From assembly GCA_963819685.1 (NCBI GenBank), contig CAWFXI010000003.1, forward strand, positions 62,001 to 126,000: DNA of 64,000 bases, in the 5' to 3' direction. Made by a program: the position numbers and the translations under genes. This document shows positions 42,537 to 52,431 of the stretch, piece by piece; within the stretch, counting starts at the first letter, position 1, and the number at the start of each line of letters is the position of its first letter. The notes beneath the pieces were generated by a model. It worked only from the letters and a program-made list of their open reading frames with translations. It was not told where the DNA came from and did not search any database. The DNA comes from CAIUGU01 sp963819685 (GTDB lineage: Bacteria; Pseudomonadota; Gammaproteobacteria; Steroidobacterales; Steroidobacteraceae).

Positions 42537-42682
42537 GAATTCCGGAAGGGCTTCGCGCGAATACGAAGCCCGACCCTTTGAAGCAATACGCAACAGGCAA
42601 GCCAGTTGCAGCTGGTGTTTTCCGGGAAGCCGCAGCCGGTTGATGCGGATAGTTGCTCGACGTAGAGGAAACGTACGCCGAT

Positions 42683-43255
42683 CTACGAGGGGAAAAGCTC
42701 TGACACAATGATCGCGGCATCAGGGAGCGCCTGGACAATCACCCGCTGATTGCCGGCCATCTCCTGCGCGAATCGATAGCCATCGACACCGGGTTCGCGA
42801 AACACCCGCAGACGCTGGGCGACAACATCGATGATCCAGGTTTCCGCAATGCCGGCGCGGGCGTACAGAGGCACTTTCTTTTCCGTATCGAAACGCAGCG
42901 TGCTGTCGGCGACTTCGACCAGCAGCAACACGTCCCGTGTTGACGGGAGTGCCGAGAAATATCTGTCCGGCGACGGCCTGAGAAGAGCGAGATCCGGTTG
43001 TGGAACCGTCCGGTCGCTGAGTATTAACGAGTTCTGCACGGAGACGATGCCCCGACTGGCAACGCGCTGAACAAGGAGCGCGTTCAGTGTATTGACTACT
43101 GCAGCATGCCGGCTCCCGATCGGCGCCATTTCGATGATCTCTCCATCCATGAGTTCAAGGCGTGCATCCGGTGCAAACACCCCCGCCTCTCCCATCCGCA
43201 GATACTCCGCTGCGGTGATGGCGTGCCGGTGAGGGAATTCAGTCAGGGCGCTCAT
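42683..43255 (-). CDS. Uma2-family (DUF820) putative endonuclease
   Basis: A 190-residue PD-(D/E)XK-fold protein. LELMDGEIIEMAPIGSRHAAVVNTL, QPDLALLRPSPDRYFSALP, DVLLLVEVADSTLRFD and YARAGIAETWIIDV give the family core, with the catalytic D...ExA pattern in PDLAL and VEVADS. Uma2 proteins occur in many copies in cyanobacteria and some other bacteria, and their targets are unknown. A hypervariable accessory gene is likely. No toxin or transposase partner is adjacent. Confidence 0.86.
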   Translation of the reverse strand: MSALTEFPHRHAITAAEYLRMGEAGVFAPDARLELMDGEIIEMAPIGSRHAAVVNTLNALLVQRVASRGIVSVQNSLILSDRTVPQPDLALLRPSPDRYFSALPSTRDVLLLVEVADSTLRFDTEKKVPLYARAGIAETWIIDVVAQRLRVFREPGVDGYRFAQEMAGNQRVIVQALPDAAIIVSELFPS

Positions 43256-43336
43256 GCATCGATCCTACCGCCGGCCGCTGGAAGCCGCCAGCGGCGAAAC
43301 TTGTCCATTTCGACAGAAATGTGTTGGCGCATGCCC

Positions 43337-43690
43337 TTACTTGCTTCGCCCATCAAACGGCACGCGAGCCAACTCACTGACTTCAATACCTTCAAGGCAA
43401 CGGGCATTTACGGCGGCGGTAGCTGCCCCAGTCGGGCTGACACCAAAACCAAAGGGTGCGCAGCCACAGTCCGGGCAGAAGTGATGCTGGATCACGTGCC
43501 GGTTGAACGTATAGGTCGCGAGATCAGACTCTGGCGTCGCGAGCACGAGCTTCTCTCGAGCCACAAACCAGAGCAGATAACCCTTGCGACTGCAGTGGGA
43601 GCAGTTGCACTCGATGACCGGCCCGAGTTCCCCTTCAACGTGGAACGAAACCTTGCCGCAATGGCAACTGCCTTTGTAGATCATGTTCAC
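43337..43690 (-). CDS. GFA (glutathione-dependent formaldehyde-activating) family zinc protein
   Basis: A 117-residue protein. Zinc-ligand cysteines are visible in GSCHCGKVSF, IECNCSHCSRKG and HHFCPDCGCAPF. The GFA fold includes CENP-V-like proteins and a disputed S-hydroxymethyl-glutathione synthase. Nothing adjacent involves glutathione or formaldehyde, so the role is open. Confidence 0.87.
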   Translation of the reverse strand: MNMIYKGSCHCGKVSFHVEGELGPVIECNCSHCSRKGYLLWFVAREKLVLATPESDLATYTFNRHVIQHHFCPDCGCAPFGFGVSPTGAATAAVNARCLEGIEVSELARVPFDGRSK

Positions 43691-44106
43691 CTCGACTTCA
43701 GCTTGAGGGATATTCGATTGAACATCGGGTCAGGCGTTCCTGTGCACGGGAGAAGTCTCTCTCCACACCCACGACAGCAGCGCCGGAAAGGACATCGCAA
43801 TCCTGTCTTCGGGGTTGTTGTTTCTCACTTTGGCATCATGGATGCCTGATCGCCAACGCCGGAGATGTCGAACGTGTATCCCGGCCGCGCGTCGGTTCAG
43901 CCGACAGGCCAGCGCCTATCTCGATAATTCCACAAATGAGCCGGAAATTAGCAGCGCATTCATGTAGCAGGTCTCTCGCGCCAGGTCTATCTGACCTGCC
44001 GTCAGGCCGTTTGCTGACGCAGTCAGCCATTTGCCGTGAGGCTATTTGTGGCCTGAGGCCAGGCCATAAACCAACGAAGTTGGCCGGTCGCATCCGCCTT
44101 CCGGGT
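43691..44106. other. 416-bp intergenic region with hairpins and a repeat copy
   Basis: I see no protein gene here. It contains the hairpin GGCATC-ATG-GATGCC at 43832-43846, which exposes ATGGA like the hairpins near tRNA-Arg. It also holds the minus-strand copy of the hairpin repeat family at 43988-44088. The rest is unremarkable. Confidence 0.6.
43988..44088 (-). repeat. hairpin repeat element, copy C
   Basis: Read on the minus strand: GGCCAACTTCGTTGG (stem CCAAC/GTTGG, loop TTC), a GGCCT/AGGCC block, GCTGAC-TGC-GTCAGC (plus-strand position 44013-44027), and CTGAC-GGCAG-GTCAG (43991-44005). Stems differ from copies A and B yet stay paired, while the AC-TNN-GT core is kept. Confidence 0.68.
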
Positions 44107-44856
44107 CTACTGCCTCGGCAGTACAAACCTGAATCCCCGCTGATTCAGCACCACGCCATCCGTGCGGATGCGTTCGACGACAGGTCCTTCGGTGAGCGTG
44201 GCGCCTTCAACATATTTCCGGTTGTTGATGAAGACGAACCGTTCAGCAGGGTTGGCCGAGTACACGTGAATGTCGAGATGCATCGGCGGCATGCCGACTG
44301 CGCGATCGCCTGTCAGTTCGTTAAGCGTCGGCAGATTCTCCTCCGATCCTCCCTGACTGGTGACTGCAGGAACACCGGGATTCACCTGGCGTACGATGGG
44401 ACCGCGATCGGGGACATTCGCCGCGGCAGCGGGCGCGCTCGGGTCGCGAAGTGTGTCAGCAGCGACGGCGGCTTCGTCCGCAAGCGTTCGTCCCTGAGCA
44501 AGCGGCGCTGCCGATGGCGCAGCTGCAACGACTGGAGTGGTCGCAGACGCCTGACTCACGGCTGGCGGCGTAGTGATCACGACCGCCGTCGGTGCCGGAG
44601 CCGCCGCGGCAGGAGCCGGCGGCACAACAGCCGGGGCCGGAGTGTTTGCTGAGCTCACCGCCTGGGCGGGTTCCTTACTCCTGGTCAACACGACGAGCAG
44701 CACGATCAGATTGATCGCCAGCAGCGCTGCAACGGCCCACACCCACCAGGGCCGATTCTCCCTGCGACGGCCAATGGGCACTTCAGCGAGCGCCGGCCCC
44801 CCATGGCGCTGACGCGCGTTCTCCGATTTACGCAAGGCATCGAGGATGAAGCTCAC
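44107..44856 (-). CDS. gspB: GspB-type type II secretion assembly protein
   Basis: A 249-residue protein. The conserved start MSFILDALRKSENARQR precedes one membrane helix (about residues 36-56). An Ala/Pro-rich linker of about 110 residues follows, then the GspB/PulB domain: TLNELTGDRAVGMPPMHLDIHVYS and FVFINNRKYVEGATL. GspB works with the GspA ATPase to insert the secretin through peptidoglycan. It lies 4 bp after gspA. No other gsp genes are in the window. Confidence 0.9.
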   Translation of the reverse strand: MSFILDALRKSENARQRHGGPALAEVPIGRRRENRPWWVWAVAALLAINLIVLLVVLTRSKEPAQAVSSANTPAPAVVPPAPAAAAPAPTAVVITTPPAVSQASATTPVVAAAPSAAPLAQGRTLADEAAVAADTLRDPSAPAAAANVPDRGPIVRQVNPGVPAVTSQGGSEENLPTLNELTGDRAVGMPPMHLDIHVYSANPAERFVFINNRKYVEGATLTEGPVVERIRTDGVVLNQRGFRFVLPRQ

Positions 44857-44860
44857 TGGG

Positions 44861-46535
44861 TCATCCTCCCTTGGAGGCTGCTACGAGAACAGGGGAACCG
44901 CTACCGGTCAGCGTATCCAGCAGGATCTGCGTTTGCAGTCCGGCGATGCCATCGACTTCGAGACGATGCTCGCGCTGGAAGCTCTCGACCATGGCGGCCA
45001 GGGTCTCGTCGTAATAGTCGCTGCCGGGATCCGATGTCGGACGACCCTGCGCGGACTCGAGACTCTTCCGCAACCAGCGAACCCCTTCTTCGCGCATGCC
45101 GACAGACAGCGTGTGCGGTTCGGGCGAATGCGGCCGCCACAGGATCAGATACTCGCCAAACCAGTAACGCGATACGGCGGCGATGGTGACTTCATGGGTA
45201 ACGTCTCCCACCCGGATCTGTGCTGTATCGTCGTTGAGCGCGGCCAGCACTGCCTGATGTGAATTTCCTTCCTTGTCCACCAGCGTGAGGATGGCCGGCC
45301 GATTGAGCTGCCGCAATTGCGCCCACGTTCCCTTCTGGAATACACATTGCAGACGCTGCGCCAGCGCCTGCTCACAGGCCCGTCCACGGGTTGCGTCGTA
45401 CTGGCCGCCCCAGATTTCGAACAGGCTCGCAAACGCACTGGAATTCGCGGCCGTAGCGCCTTCACCTGCGTCTGGCGATGCGTCGGCATGAAGTACGTCC
45501 GTCAGGTCATTGAGCGGGGCGGGTGGCTTGCTCGGCGGCCGGCGCTTGCGCCGCGGGCGGTGCGACAGGGGGCTCCCCGATGGCAGGCGCCTGAATGACC
45601 GCAACGGATTCTTCAGCCGGCGCCGAAGTGTTCTGAGTCAAGCGCCAGACACCAAAGGCGCTGAGCGCCACGACGACCGCAACTGCTCCGCCTATGGCCA
45701 GGCCCCTCGGCAGCTGTTGTACGGATTTGCCGTGAACTTCTTCGGCAGCCCGCCGGACGAGTTTCGGGCTGATCCTGTGCTGGTCTTCCGTGTAGCCGCC
45801 GAGCAGCGCGCGATCGCAGATCACATTGATCAGGCGCGGAATGCCACGACTGTGGCGATGCACTTCAAGCATGGCAGCAGGCGAAAAGATTTCGCTGGTG
45901 GAGCCTGCCACCTTCAGGCGGTGTCTCACATAGGCCGTGGTTTCTTCGCGTGACAGCGGATCGAGGTGGTAGCGCCCTGTCACGCGCTGCGCGAGTTGCC
46001 GCAGGTCCTCGCGATCGAGAATGTCCCGCAGTTCCGGCTGGCCGATGAGGATGATCTGCAGCAGCTTTTGCGTCGCCGTTTCAAGATTCGTCAGCAGCCG
46101 CACCTGTTCGAGCGTTTCCGGACCCAGGTTCTGGGCTTCATCGACGATCACGACGACGCGTCGCCCCTTGGCATGAGCCGCCAGCAGCCGCGTATTCAGG
46201 ATATCGACCAGCCCCTTGACGCTGTCTTCGTCTTCATCCCGCACGAAGATGCCTAGTTCCTGGCAGATGGCGAGCAGGAACTCGATCGGCGTCAGGCGCG
46301 GGTTCAGGATCACTGCGACATCAGCATGGCCGGGCAGCTGCTCGAGCAGCGTCCGCACGATCGTGGTCTTGCCTGTTCCCACTTCACCCGTAAGCTGGAT
46401 GAAGCCACCCGCTTCATTGATGCCGTAGAGCAGATGGGCAAGCGCCTCCGCATGCCGCTCGCTCATGAAGAGGTAGCGCGGATCCGGAGTGATCGAGAAA
46501 GGCTTGTCGGACAGCCCGAAGAAGCTGGTATACAT
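44861..46535 (-). pseudogene. gspA: GspA/ExeA ATPase with peptidoglycan-binding domain, split by a frameshift
   Basis: The first frame (46535-45507) reads a 342-residue AAA ATPase: FFGLSDKPFSITPDPRYLF, Walker A GEVGTGKTT, Walker B VVVIVDEAQNL, then a membrane helix near residue 285. The second frame (to 44861) reads LNDLTDVLHADASPDAGEG and a C-terminal peptidoglycan-binding repeat (YYDETLAAMVESFQREHRLEVDG). ExeA/GspA is normally one protein of about 550 residues with exactly this order. The span is one base more than a multiple of three, and the break is at a CCCC run near 45510. Sequence error, decay or slippage are all possible. Confidence 0.85.
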
Positions 46536-46574
46536 CGCGAATTCGTTCCGGGCTTGTGCTTGCCCTGGCTTCGC

Positions 46575-46994
46575 CTATTTCACCGTGATCGTGATCTTCT
46601 GCGATACGACGGCGGGTTCGAGCGGGATGTGCAGGTGATCGCCGAGCAGCAGCTGCAGCGTGTGCTTGCCGGGAGCCAGCGTCAGCGTCGTTTCGGTCTG
46701 GCCCTTGCCAAAATGGATATGGTTGGCATCGGCAGGAATGGGCTTGTCGAGCGGCGGCAGGTCCGTATCCACGAGCAGATGGTGGTGGCCGGTGTCGGGC
46801 AACTGTATGCCTGCAGGCGCAACGCCCATTCCCTTCAGGCCAAAGCGAACGGTTACAGGGCTGGTTACTGTTGCCCCGTCCGTCGGCGCGATCAGATAGA
46901 GCTCGGCACCCTTGGTGGCGGGGGTTCTTGTGACCTGGGCAACTGCTGCAGCCGCGACCAGCGCACAGGCAGCAACGACGACGAACTTCTTCAT
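46575..46994 (-). CDS. periplasmic DUF4399 protein
   Basis: A 139-residue protein with a signal peptide (MKKFVVVAACALVAAAAVAQ). The DUF4399 domain follows: LYLIAPTDGATVTSPVTVRFGLKGMGVAPAG, TGHHHLLVDTDLPPLDKPIP and a C-terminal strand ALGDHLHIP-like LLLGDHLHIPLEPAVVSQKI. The clustered histidines suggest metal binding. Function is unknown. GAGGAG precedes the ATG at 46994; the in-frame extension upstream is not needed. Confidence 0.87.
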   Translation of the reverse strand: MKKFVVVAACALVAAAAVAQVTRTPATKGAELYLIAPTDGATVTSPVTVRFGLKGMGVAPAGIQLPDTGHHHLLVDTDLPPLDKPIPADANHIHFGKGQTETTLTLAPGKHTLQLLLGDHLHIPLEPAVVSQKITITVK

Positions 46995-47019
46995 TGGGAA
47001 ACTCCTCAAGGACTGTGAA

Positions 47020-49517
47020 TCAACCATTGTAAGTGCGTAATAGCGGGTGCGGGTCCCCGGCTTGCGACGCCCGCGGATGGCTCGCCTGTGTGCCGAGTTC
47101 CTCAGATGAGAAATCGTCCACCTGGACGAGTTCCATCACCTTGCGATCGTATTCCCTCAAAGTAGCGGCTTCGGTCTCGGACAGGATGCCCGTCACCATT
47201 GCCTGCTGGATCTGGCCCGGCAGATCCAGGGCCGTGATCTTACCCGTCTTGACCCCGTCGACCCGCAGCCGTTTCTCGAGAGGTTCAGCCGTCTGCGCCA
47301 GAACCAGGGCCTCATGCAGGAGCCCGAGCGGATTGCCGGGTTCCACTGTGCGGTAAATGCCTTGCGCCAGACGGTCGCGGGTGGCCGAAGGCACCATGAT
47401 TGCCTCCACCACCTTGTGGCTCAAGGAATCATCCGGCGCGGAATAGGTGCGACCGCGCGGAAAGATCACGAAGCGCATGAGCGCCGCGAGCAGGCGATTC
47501 GGGAAGTTGCGCAGGAAGCTGTGCAGCTGCTCCTGTGCCTTGTAGAGCAGCGAGCGGCAGGCCCATTCGACGAGCGGCAGGTCTTCCGCAGGCCGCCCCT
47601 GGTTCTCATAGTGCTTGAGCACCATGGAAGCGAGATACATCGCCGACACGACATCGCCGAGGCGGGCCGACAGGCTTTCCTTCTTCTTGAGGTAGCCGCC
47701 GAGCGTCAGCATGGCGACATCGGTTGCAAAGGCGAAGGACGCGCTGAACCGGTTGATGTGCTGGAAGTAGCGCTTGGTGGCGCCGGTTTCCGGGACGTCG
47801 GAGAAACGCGCCAGAGTCAGCGCCATGATCAGCGAGCGCACCGAATTGCTGATCATGAAGCCGACGTGGCCAAACAGCGCCCGGTCGAAATCGCGTACCG
47901 ATTTCTTCTTGTCCCTGGACCGCGCGGCTTCCATTTCCTTGAGAACAAACGGATGACAGCGGATGGCGCCCTGACCGAACAGGATCAGATTGCGCGTGAG
48001 GATGTTGGCGCCCTCGACCGTGATTGCAACCGGCACGATCTGGTAGCCGCGGCCCAGGTAGTTGCGGGGCCCGAGGCAGATGCCCTTGCCGCCATGAATG
48101 TCCATGGCATCGTTGGCGACCACCCGGCCGAGCTCAGTGACGTGGTACTTGAGCATTGCAGCGGGGACCGCGGGGCGCTCGCCGCCGTCGATGGCGGCAA
48201 TGGTCACGGAACGGGCCGCATCCATGATGTACGTGCTGCCTGCCATGCGGGCGAGCACTTCCTGCACGCCCTCGAAGTTGCCGACCGACGTGTTGAACTG
48301 CTTGCGGATGCGGGCATAGGCACCTGAAGCGAACACGGCTGCCTTTGCCCCGCCCGTCGCATTGGAGGGCAACGAAATGCACCGGCCGACGGAGAGCTGT
48401 TCGACGAGCATGCGCCAACCCTGGCCCGCCATCTTCGGTCCACCGATGATGCAGTCGATGGGTACGAACACATCCTTGCCCTGGATCGGGCCGTTCTGGA
48501 AGGGATTGTTGAGCGGCAGGTGTCGCCGGCCGATAGTAATACCTGGCGTATTCCGGGGAATCAGCGCACACGTGATGCCGTAGTCGGTCTGTTCTGTCCC
48601 CAGCAGCTTGTCCGGGTCGAACAGCCGGAATGCGAGACCTACGACGGTGGCGATCGGTGCGAGCGTGATGTAGCGCTTCGAAAAATTGAGCTTGAGACCG
48701 ATGACTTCGCGGCCTTCGTAAATGCCGCGGCACACGATGCCCGTATCAGGAATCGACGCCGCATCCGACCCGGCCCGTGGCCCCGTCAGCGCAAAGCAGG
48801 GACTTCCTGACCCCGCGCGAGCCGCGGCAGGTAGTGATTCTTCTGCTCCTCGGTGCCGTAGTGCAGCAGCAGTTCTGCTGGTCCGAGCGAATTGGGCACT
48901 GCCACGGTCGAGCAGGCAGTCCCGCTGCGGCTTGCCACCTTGATCAGCACGCAGGAATGCGCGTACGCCGAGAATTCGAGGCCGCCGTATTTCTTCGGAA
49001 TGATCATCGCGAAGAAGCCCTTCGACTTCAGGCAGTCCCAGACGTCGGGGGACAGGTCGCCTCGCTTGTGAGTCGTGTCCCACTCATCGAGCATCCGGCA
49101 CAGGTCCTCACACGGTCCTTCCAGAAAGCTCCGTTCTTCCGCCGACAGTGTCGGGCCTGGTGCCGACATCAGTTTCTTCCAGTCGGGTCCCCCGGTGAAC
49201 AATTCACCGTCCCACCAGACGGTACCGGCTTCGAGCGCTTCCTTTTCCGTCGTCGACATCGAAGGCAGCAGTCGCCGGTATACGAGCAGAAACGGCTTGG
49301 TAATGAACCTCAGCCGCAGCCCGTCAAGGTTGAGCAGCACAAGTGCGACGAGCAGCAGCCACAGGATGACCAGCCACACGACGCCGGCCGAGCCAGCCCA
49401 GGTATAGACGAAGAGTCCCGCTGCATAGGCCACAGTGGCAGTGCGCAGGCTCGCGCGGCGGTAGGCCAGCAGCAGGGCACCCCCTGCGAAGATCACTAGC
49501 CAGATCAATGTGCTCAC
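47020..49517 (-). pseudogene. fadE: FadE-type acyl-CoA dehydrogenase with a single-base deletion
   Basis: A large FadE-family flavoprotein. The first frame (49517-48786) has two membrane helices, then FFAMIIPKKYGGLEFSAYAHS and EEQKNHYLPRLARGQEVP, and then stops. The second frame (to 47020) resumes exactly with CFALTGPRAGSDAASIPDTG, FVPIDCIIGGPKMAGQGW and AMDIHGGKGICLGPRNYLG and runs to the end. The span is one base short of a whole number of codons. Restoring one base in the CCC run at 48799-48801 gives an intact protein of about 832 residues. It performs the first step of fatty-acid beta-oxidation. Loss of such a gene is less likely than a consensus error. Confidence 0.87.
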
Positions 49518-49586
49518 GGGGGGGTCCCTTGTCTTGTCGGTACCTGCTCAAAAGACACTATAACTGCCCGTCCGTTACGGCAAGGC

Positions 49587-49615
49587 AAAAGAAAAGGGCC
49601 GGCAATTGCCGGCCC
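49587..49615 (-). terminator. Rho-independent terminator of malate dehydrogenase
   Basis: On the minus strand an 8-bp perfect stem (GGGCCGGC/GCCGGCCC) with loop AATT is followed by TTTTCTTTT. It lies about 85 bp after the mdh stop and before the acyl-CoA dehydrogenase gene. Confidence 0.9.
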
Positions 49616-49663
49616 CCTGTAGGTCGGGCTGAAGTCCTGCAAGGCCACGTCGGAACTACGCTC

Positions 49664-49699
49664 TGGCTATAGCCCGAAGCCTGAAGCCCGTAGCCGGGA
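49664..49699. repeat. degenerate heptamer array (AGCCNNN)
   Basis: Consecutive units AGCCCGA, AGCCTGA, AGCCCGT and AGCCGGG at 49671-49698 keep a period of seven, with a related TGGCTAT before them. The array begins within 2-3 bp of the mdh stop at 49701. Confidence 0.72.
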
Positions 49700-49700
49700 G

Positions 49701-50679
49701 TCAGAGCAATTCCTTCACTCCGTCCTTCTCTTCCAGCAACTCCTTGTGCGTGGCGTCCATCCGCTGGCGGCTGAAGTCATTGACGGAGAGGCCCTGAACG
49801 ATCTGGTAGTCGCCGTTCTTGCAGGTGACGGGGTAACCGATAGATCACGCCCTTCGGGATGCCATAGCTCCCATCCGATGGCACGCCCATGCTGACCCAG
49901 TCGCCTTCCGGGGTACCGTTGACCCAGTCGCGGATGTGATCGATGGCAGCCGAGGCAGCCGAGGCAGCCGAAGACGCGCCGCGAGCCTTGATGATCGCCG
50001 CGCCACGCTGCTGCACGGTGGGGATGAAAGAGTCGGCATACCAGGCCTGATCGACCAGCGACAGGGCCGGCTTGCCGCCGACCGTTGCATGATGCAGATC
50101 CGGATATTGGGTGGCTGAATGGTTGCCCCAGATGATCGCTTTCTTGATGTGATTGAAATGCGTGCCGGTCTTTTCTGCCAGCTGCGACAGCGCGCGATTG
50201 TGATCGAGACGCACCATCGCGGTGAAGTTGCGCTGGTTCAGCCCGGGCGCATTCTGCTGGGCGATCAGCGAATTGGTGTTGGCTGGGTTGCCGACTACGA
50301 GCACGCGGACATTGCGGTCTGCAACGGCATCGAGGGCCTTGCCCTGTGCCGAAAAGATCTGCGCATTGGCCATCAACAGGTCCTTGCGTTCCATACCCGG
50401 GCCGCGAGGGCGGGCGCCTACGAGCAGCGCAACGTTGCAGTCCTTGAAGGCCACCTTGGCATCGTCCGTCGCCACGATCCTGTTCAACGTCGGGAATGCG
50501 CAATCGTTCAGTTCCATGACCACGCCCTGCAGCGTGCCGAGCGCCGGAGTGATTTCGAGCAGGTGGAGGTTGATCGGCTGATCGGGGCCGAGCATCGCAC
50601 CGGAAGCGACGCGGAAGGCGAGGGCGTAGCCGATCTGACCGGCAGCTCCGGTGATGGCAACGTTCACGGGGCTCTTCAT
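49701..50679 (-). pseudogene. mdh: malate dehydrogenase with a single-base insertion near the C-terminus
   Basis: An NAD-dependent malate dehydrogenase of the MDH2-like bacterial type: VAITGAAGQIGYALAFRVA, VALLVGARPRGPGMERKDLL, VVGNPANTNSLIA and MVRLDHNRALSQLA (substrate arginine and Asp-His relay). After GIPKGVIY the frame is lost, giving a false tail. One base out (near 49839) restores VTCKNGDYQIVQGLSVNDF and a stop at 49701, for about 325 residues. The span is one base over a whole number of codons. This TCA-cycle gene is normally essential, so a consensus error is the likeliest cause. The start at 50679 gives MKSPVNVAITG. Confidence 0.88.
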
Positions 50680-51102
50680 TGGAATACCTGCTCCTGGAAG
50701 GAAGACACGAAAAGGGGCGCGGATTCTAGCAAAGAGGGCGGGCATAAAGGACGGCGGGAAACGGCAGAGCGGCCGCCATCGTCGGCCCATGCCTCGTCGG
50801 GCGCGAGAAATAAGTAATACAAAACAATGGCTTACTCGGCATCACGCTGAACTAAGCCGGCGCCGGCCAAAGGCATAAGCAAGAAATAAAGCGGCCGACT
50901 TTGTCGGCAAGGGGGCCTAACGGCAAGTAGGCCGCTGCGCGGCAGGTAGGCCTCGCGGCAAGCCAGAATTGGAGCGAATAAACAGCCAGGATCGCCGTCC
51001 TGACTGGCCTGTCCCTCTGGCCTGCCGGCAGGCCTTCCTGTCGCTCGACCTACCTGCCGTTAGGCCCCCTTGCCGACAGAGTCGGCCGGTTGCCCTCCCG
51101 CC
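50680..51102. other. 423-bp intergenic region dominated by an inverted repeat pair
   Basis: No open frame here looks like a protein. The left 200 bp carries the mdh promoter region, with no clear motif. The right half carries the inverted pair of hairpin repeats described at 50893-51087. Confidence 0.6.
50893..51087. repeat. inverted pair of hairpin repeats, copies B and B'
   Basis: Copy B (50893-50931) and copy B' (51049-51087, minus) match over 39 bp with 2 differences. Each starts with a hairpin, GCCGAC-TTT-GTCGGC in B and GCCGAC-TCT-GTCGGC in B', then AAGGGGGCCTAACGGCA and GTAGG. Further CGGCAGG modules lie between them. As an inverted pair about 117 bp apart they could fold into one large stem. 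Confidence 0.85.
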
Positions 51103-52431
51103 TCACGCCTTTGGCAGCTCAAGCTCCACCTTGAGACCCCCGAGTCCGGATCTCGACAGGCTCAACTTGCCGCCGTACAGATCGACGATATCGCAGACGA
51201 TCGCGAGTCCGAGGCCGCTGCCGGGAACGCTCGAGTCGAAACGTTGACCCCGCTCGCTGGCCAGCGCTATCTGCGTGTCGTTCATGCCAGGGCCATCGTC
51301 TTCGATGACGATGCGCAGGTGCCCGGCGGCCTCATGGCAGGTCACACGGACGCGTGACCGCGCCCATTTGCAGGCGTTGTCGAGCAGATTGCCCAGCATC
51401 TCTTCGAGGTCCTGGTCGTCACCGGCAAACAGCAGTTCCGTAGCAGTTTCGCTGTCGAGTTCGAGCCGGCGTTCTGCATAAATCTTGCTGATTCCCCGCA
51501 ACACTGCCGCTACCGTGGGTTGCACCCGAGTACTCGCACCTCGTCTCGGACCCGCCGCCGCGACTCGAGACAACTGGCGGTCGATGATCTTCTGCATGAT
51601 GCGGACGAGCTCTCGCTCTTCTTCAAGCGCGACCGGAACGCCGGTGGCCAACTGCGAATTCAGCACCGCGAGTGGCGTCTTCAGGGCGTGAGCAAGGTCG
51701 CCCGCATGGGCACGCGCCCGCTGCAGATGGGCGCGATTGTGATCGATGAGGCTGTTCATCTCCTCGACGAGGACGTCGAGCTCGCGCGTTCCTGTCGGTG
51801 ACAGTCGTGCGGCGCTGCCTTGCCGGACCTGGACCACTTCGCCGGCAAGGCGTTTGACTGGCCTCAAGCCGAAGCCGACCTGTACCACGACTGCTGCGAT
51901 GAGACCGACGCCGAGAGCTGCCAATGCCCCCCACAGCAGCAGATTGAATTCGCCGATCTCGTCATCGAGCGCAGTCTCATCGGCTGTCAGCATGAAAGTC
52001 AGCGGCAGTGCAGCGCCGGGCAATTCCAGGGTCTGTTCGAAGACGCGCAGATCCCTGCCTTGTGGATCCTTGAGCCTTCTTACTTGTGGCAAGGCACTGA
52101 TGGCGGCCGTAACCGGCGCCAGCTTGAGGTCCCACAGGGACCGTGAACTCAGCAGGACCTGATCATCCCTGGCGATCAGCCAGTACCAACCCGAATAGAC
52201 CCGGTCGAACTGCGCGTCCCCGAGAGGTCGCCTTGTGACCAGTGTGCCGTCCGCCTGTACTTCGGTCGTACCGATCAGCATTGCCAGCAAAGCGATCGCG
52301 CGCTGATCGAAGCTGTGTTCTACCGACCGGCGGAACGTCATGGAGAGAGCAATGCCGCCCAGCAACGTCGCCAGCAGTACCCAGACGAGGGCTGCCAGGA
52401 TCAGTCTGGCCCGCAGCGATTCAGGGCGCAT
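51103..52431 (-). CDS. PhoQ-like sensor histidine kinase
   Basis: A 442-residue kinase. Membrane helices (about residues 8-30 and 160-185) enclose a periplasmic sensor domain. A HAMP segment (FGLRPVKRLAGEVVQVRQGS), H-box AGDLAHALKTPLAVLNSQ, N-box LLDNACKWARSRVRV, G1 EDDGPGMND and G2 GSGLGLAIVCDIVDLYGG follow. The LAHALKTPL form of the H-box is typical of PhoQ-type kinases. I chose the ATG at 52431, overlapping the regulator stop by 11 nt; a TTG at 52455 is also in frame. Confidence 0.92.
   Translation of the reverse strand: MRPESLRARLILAALVWVLLATLLGGIALSMTFRRSVEHSFDQRAIALLAMLIGTTEVQADGTLVTRRPLGDAQFDRVYSGWYWLIARDDQVLLSSRSLWDLKLAPVTAAISALPQVRRLKDPQGRDLRVFEQTLELPGAALPLTFMLTADETALDDEIGEFNLLLWGALAALGVGLIAAVVVQVGFGLRPVKRLAGEVVQVRQGSAARLSPTGTRELDVLVEEMNSLIDHNRAHLQRARAHAGDLAHALKTPLAVLNSQLATGVPVALEEERELVRIMQKIIDRQLSRVAAAGPRRGASTRVQPTVAAVLRGISKIYAERRLELDSETATELLFAGDDQDLEEMLGNLLDNACKWARSRVRVTCHEAAGHLRIVIEDDGPGMNDTQIALASERGQRFDSSVPGSGLGLAIVCDIVDLYGGKLSLSRSGLGGLKVELELPKA

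Noticed and set aside
49936..49980. Short tandem GGCAGCCGA repeat in mdh
   Set aside because: It encodes the Ala/Ser stretch (GASSAASAASAA) normal for malate dehydrogenases of this type.
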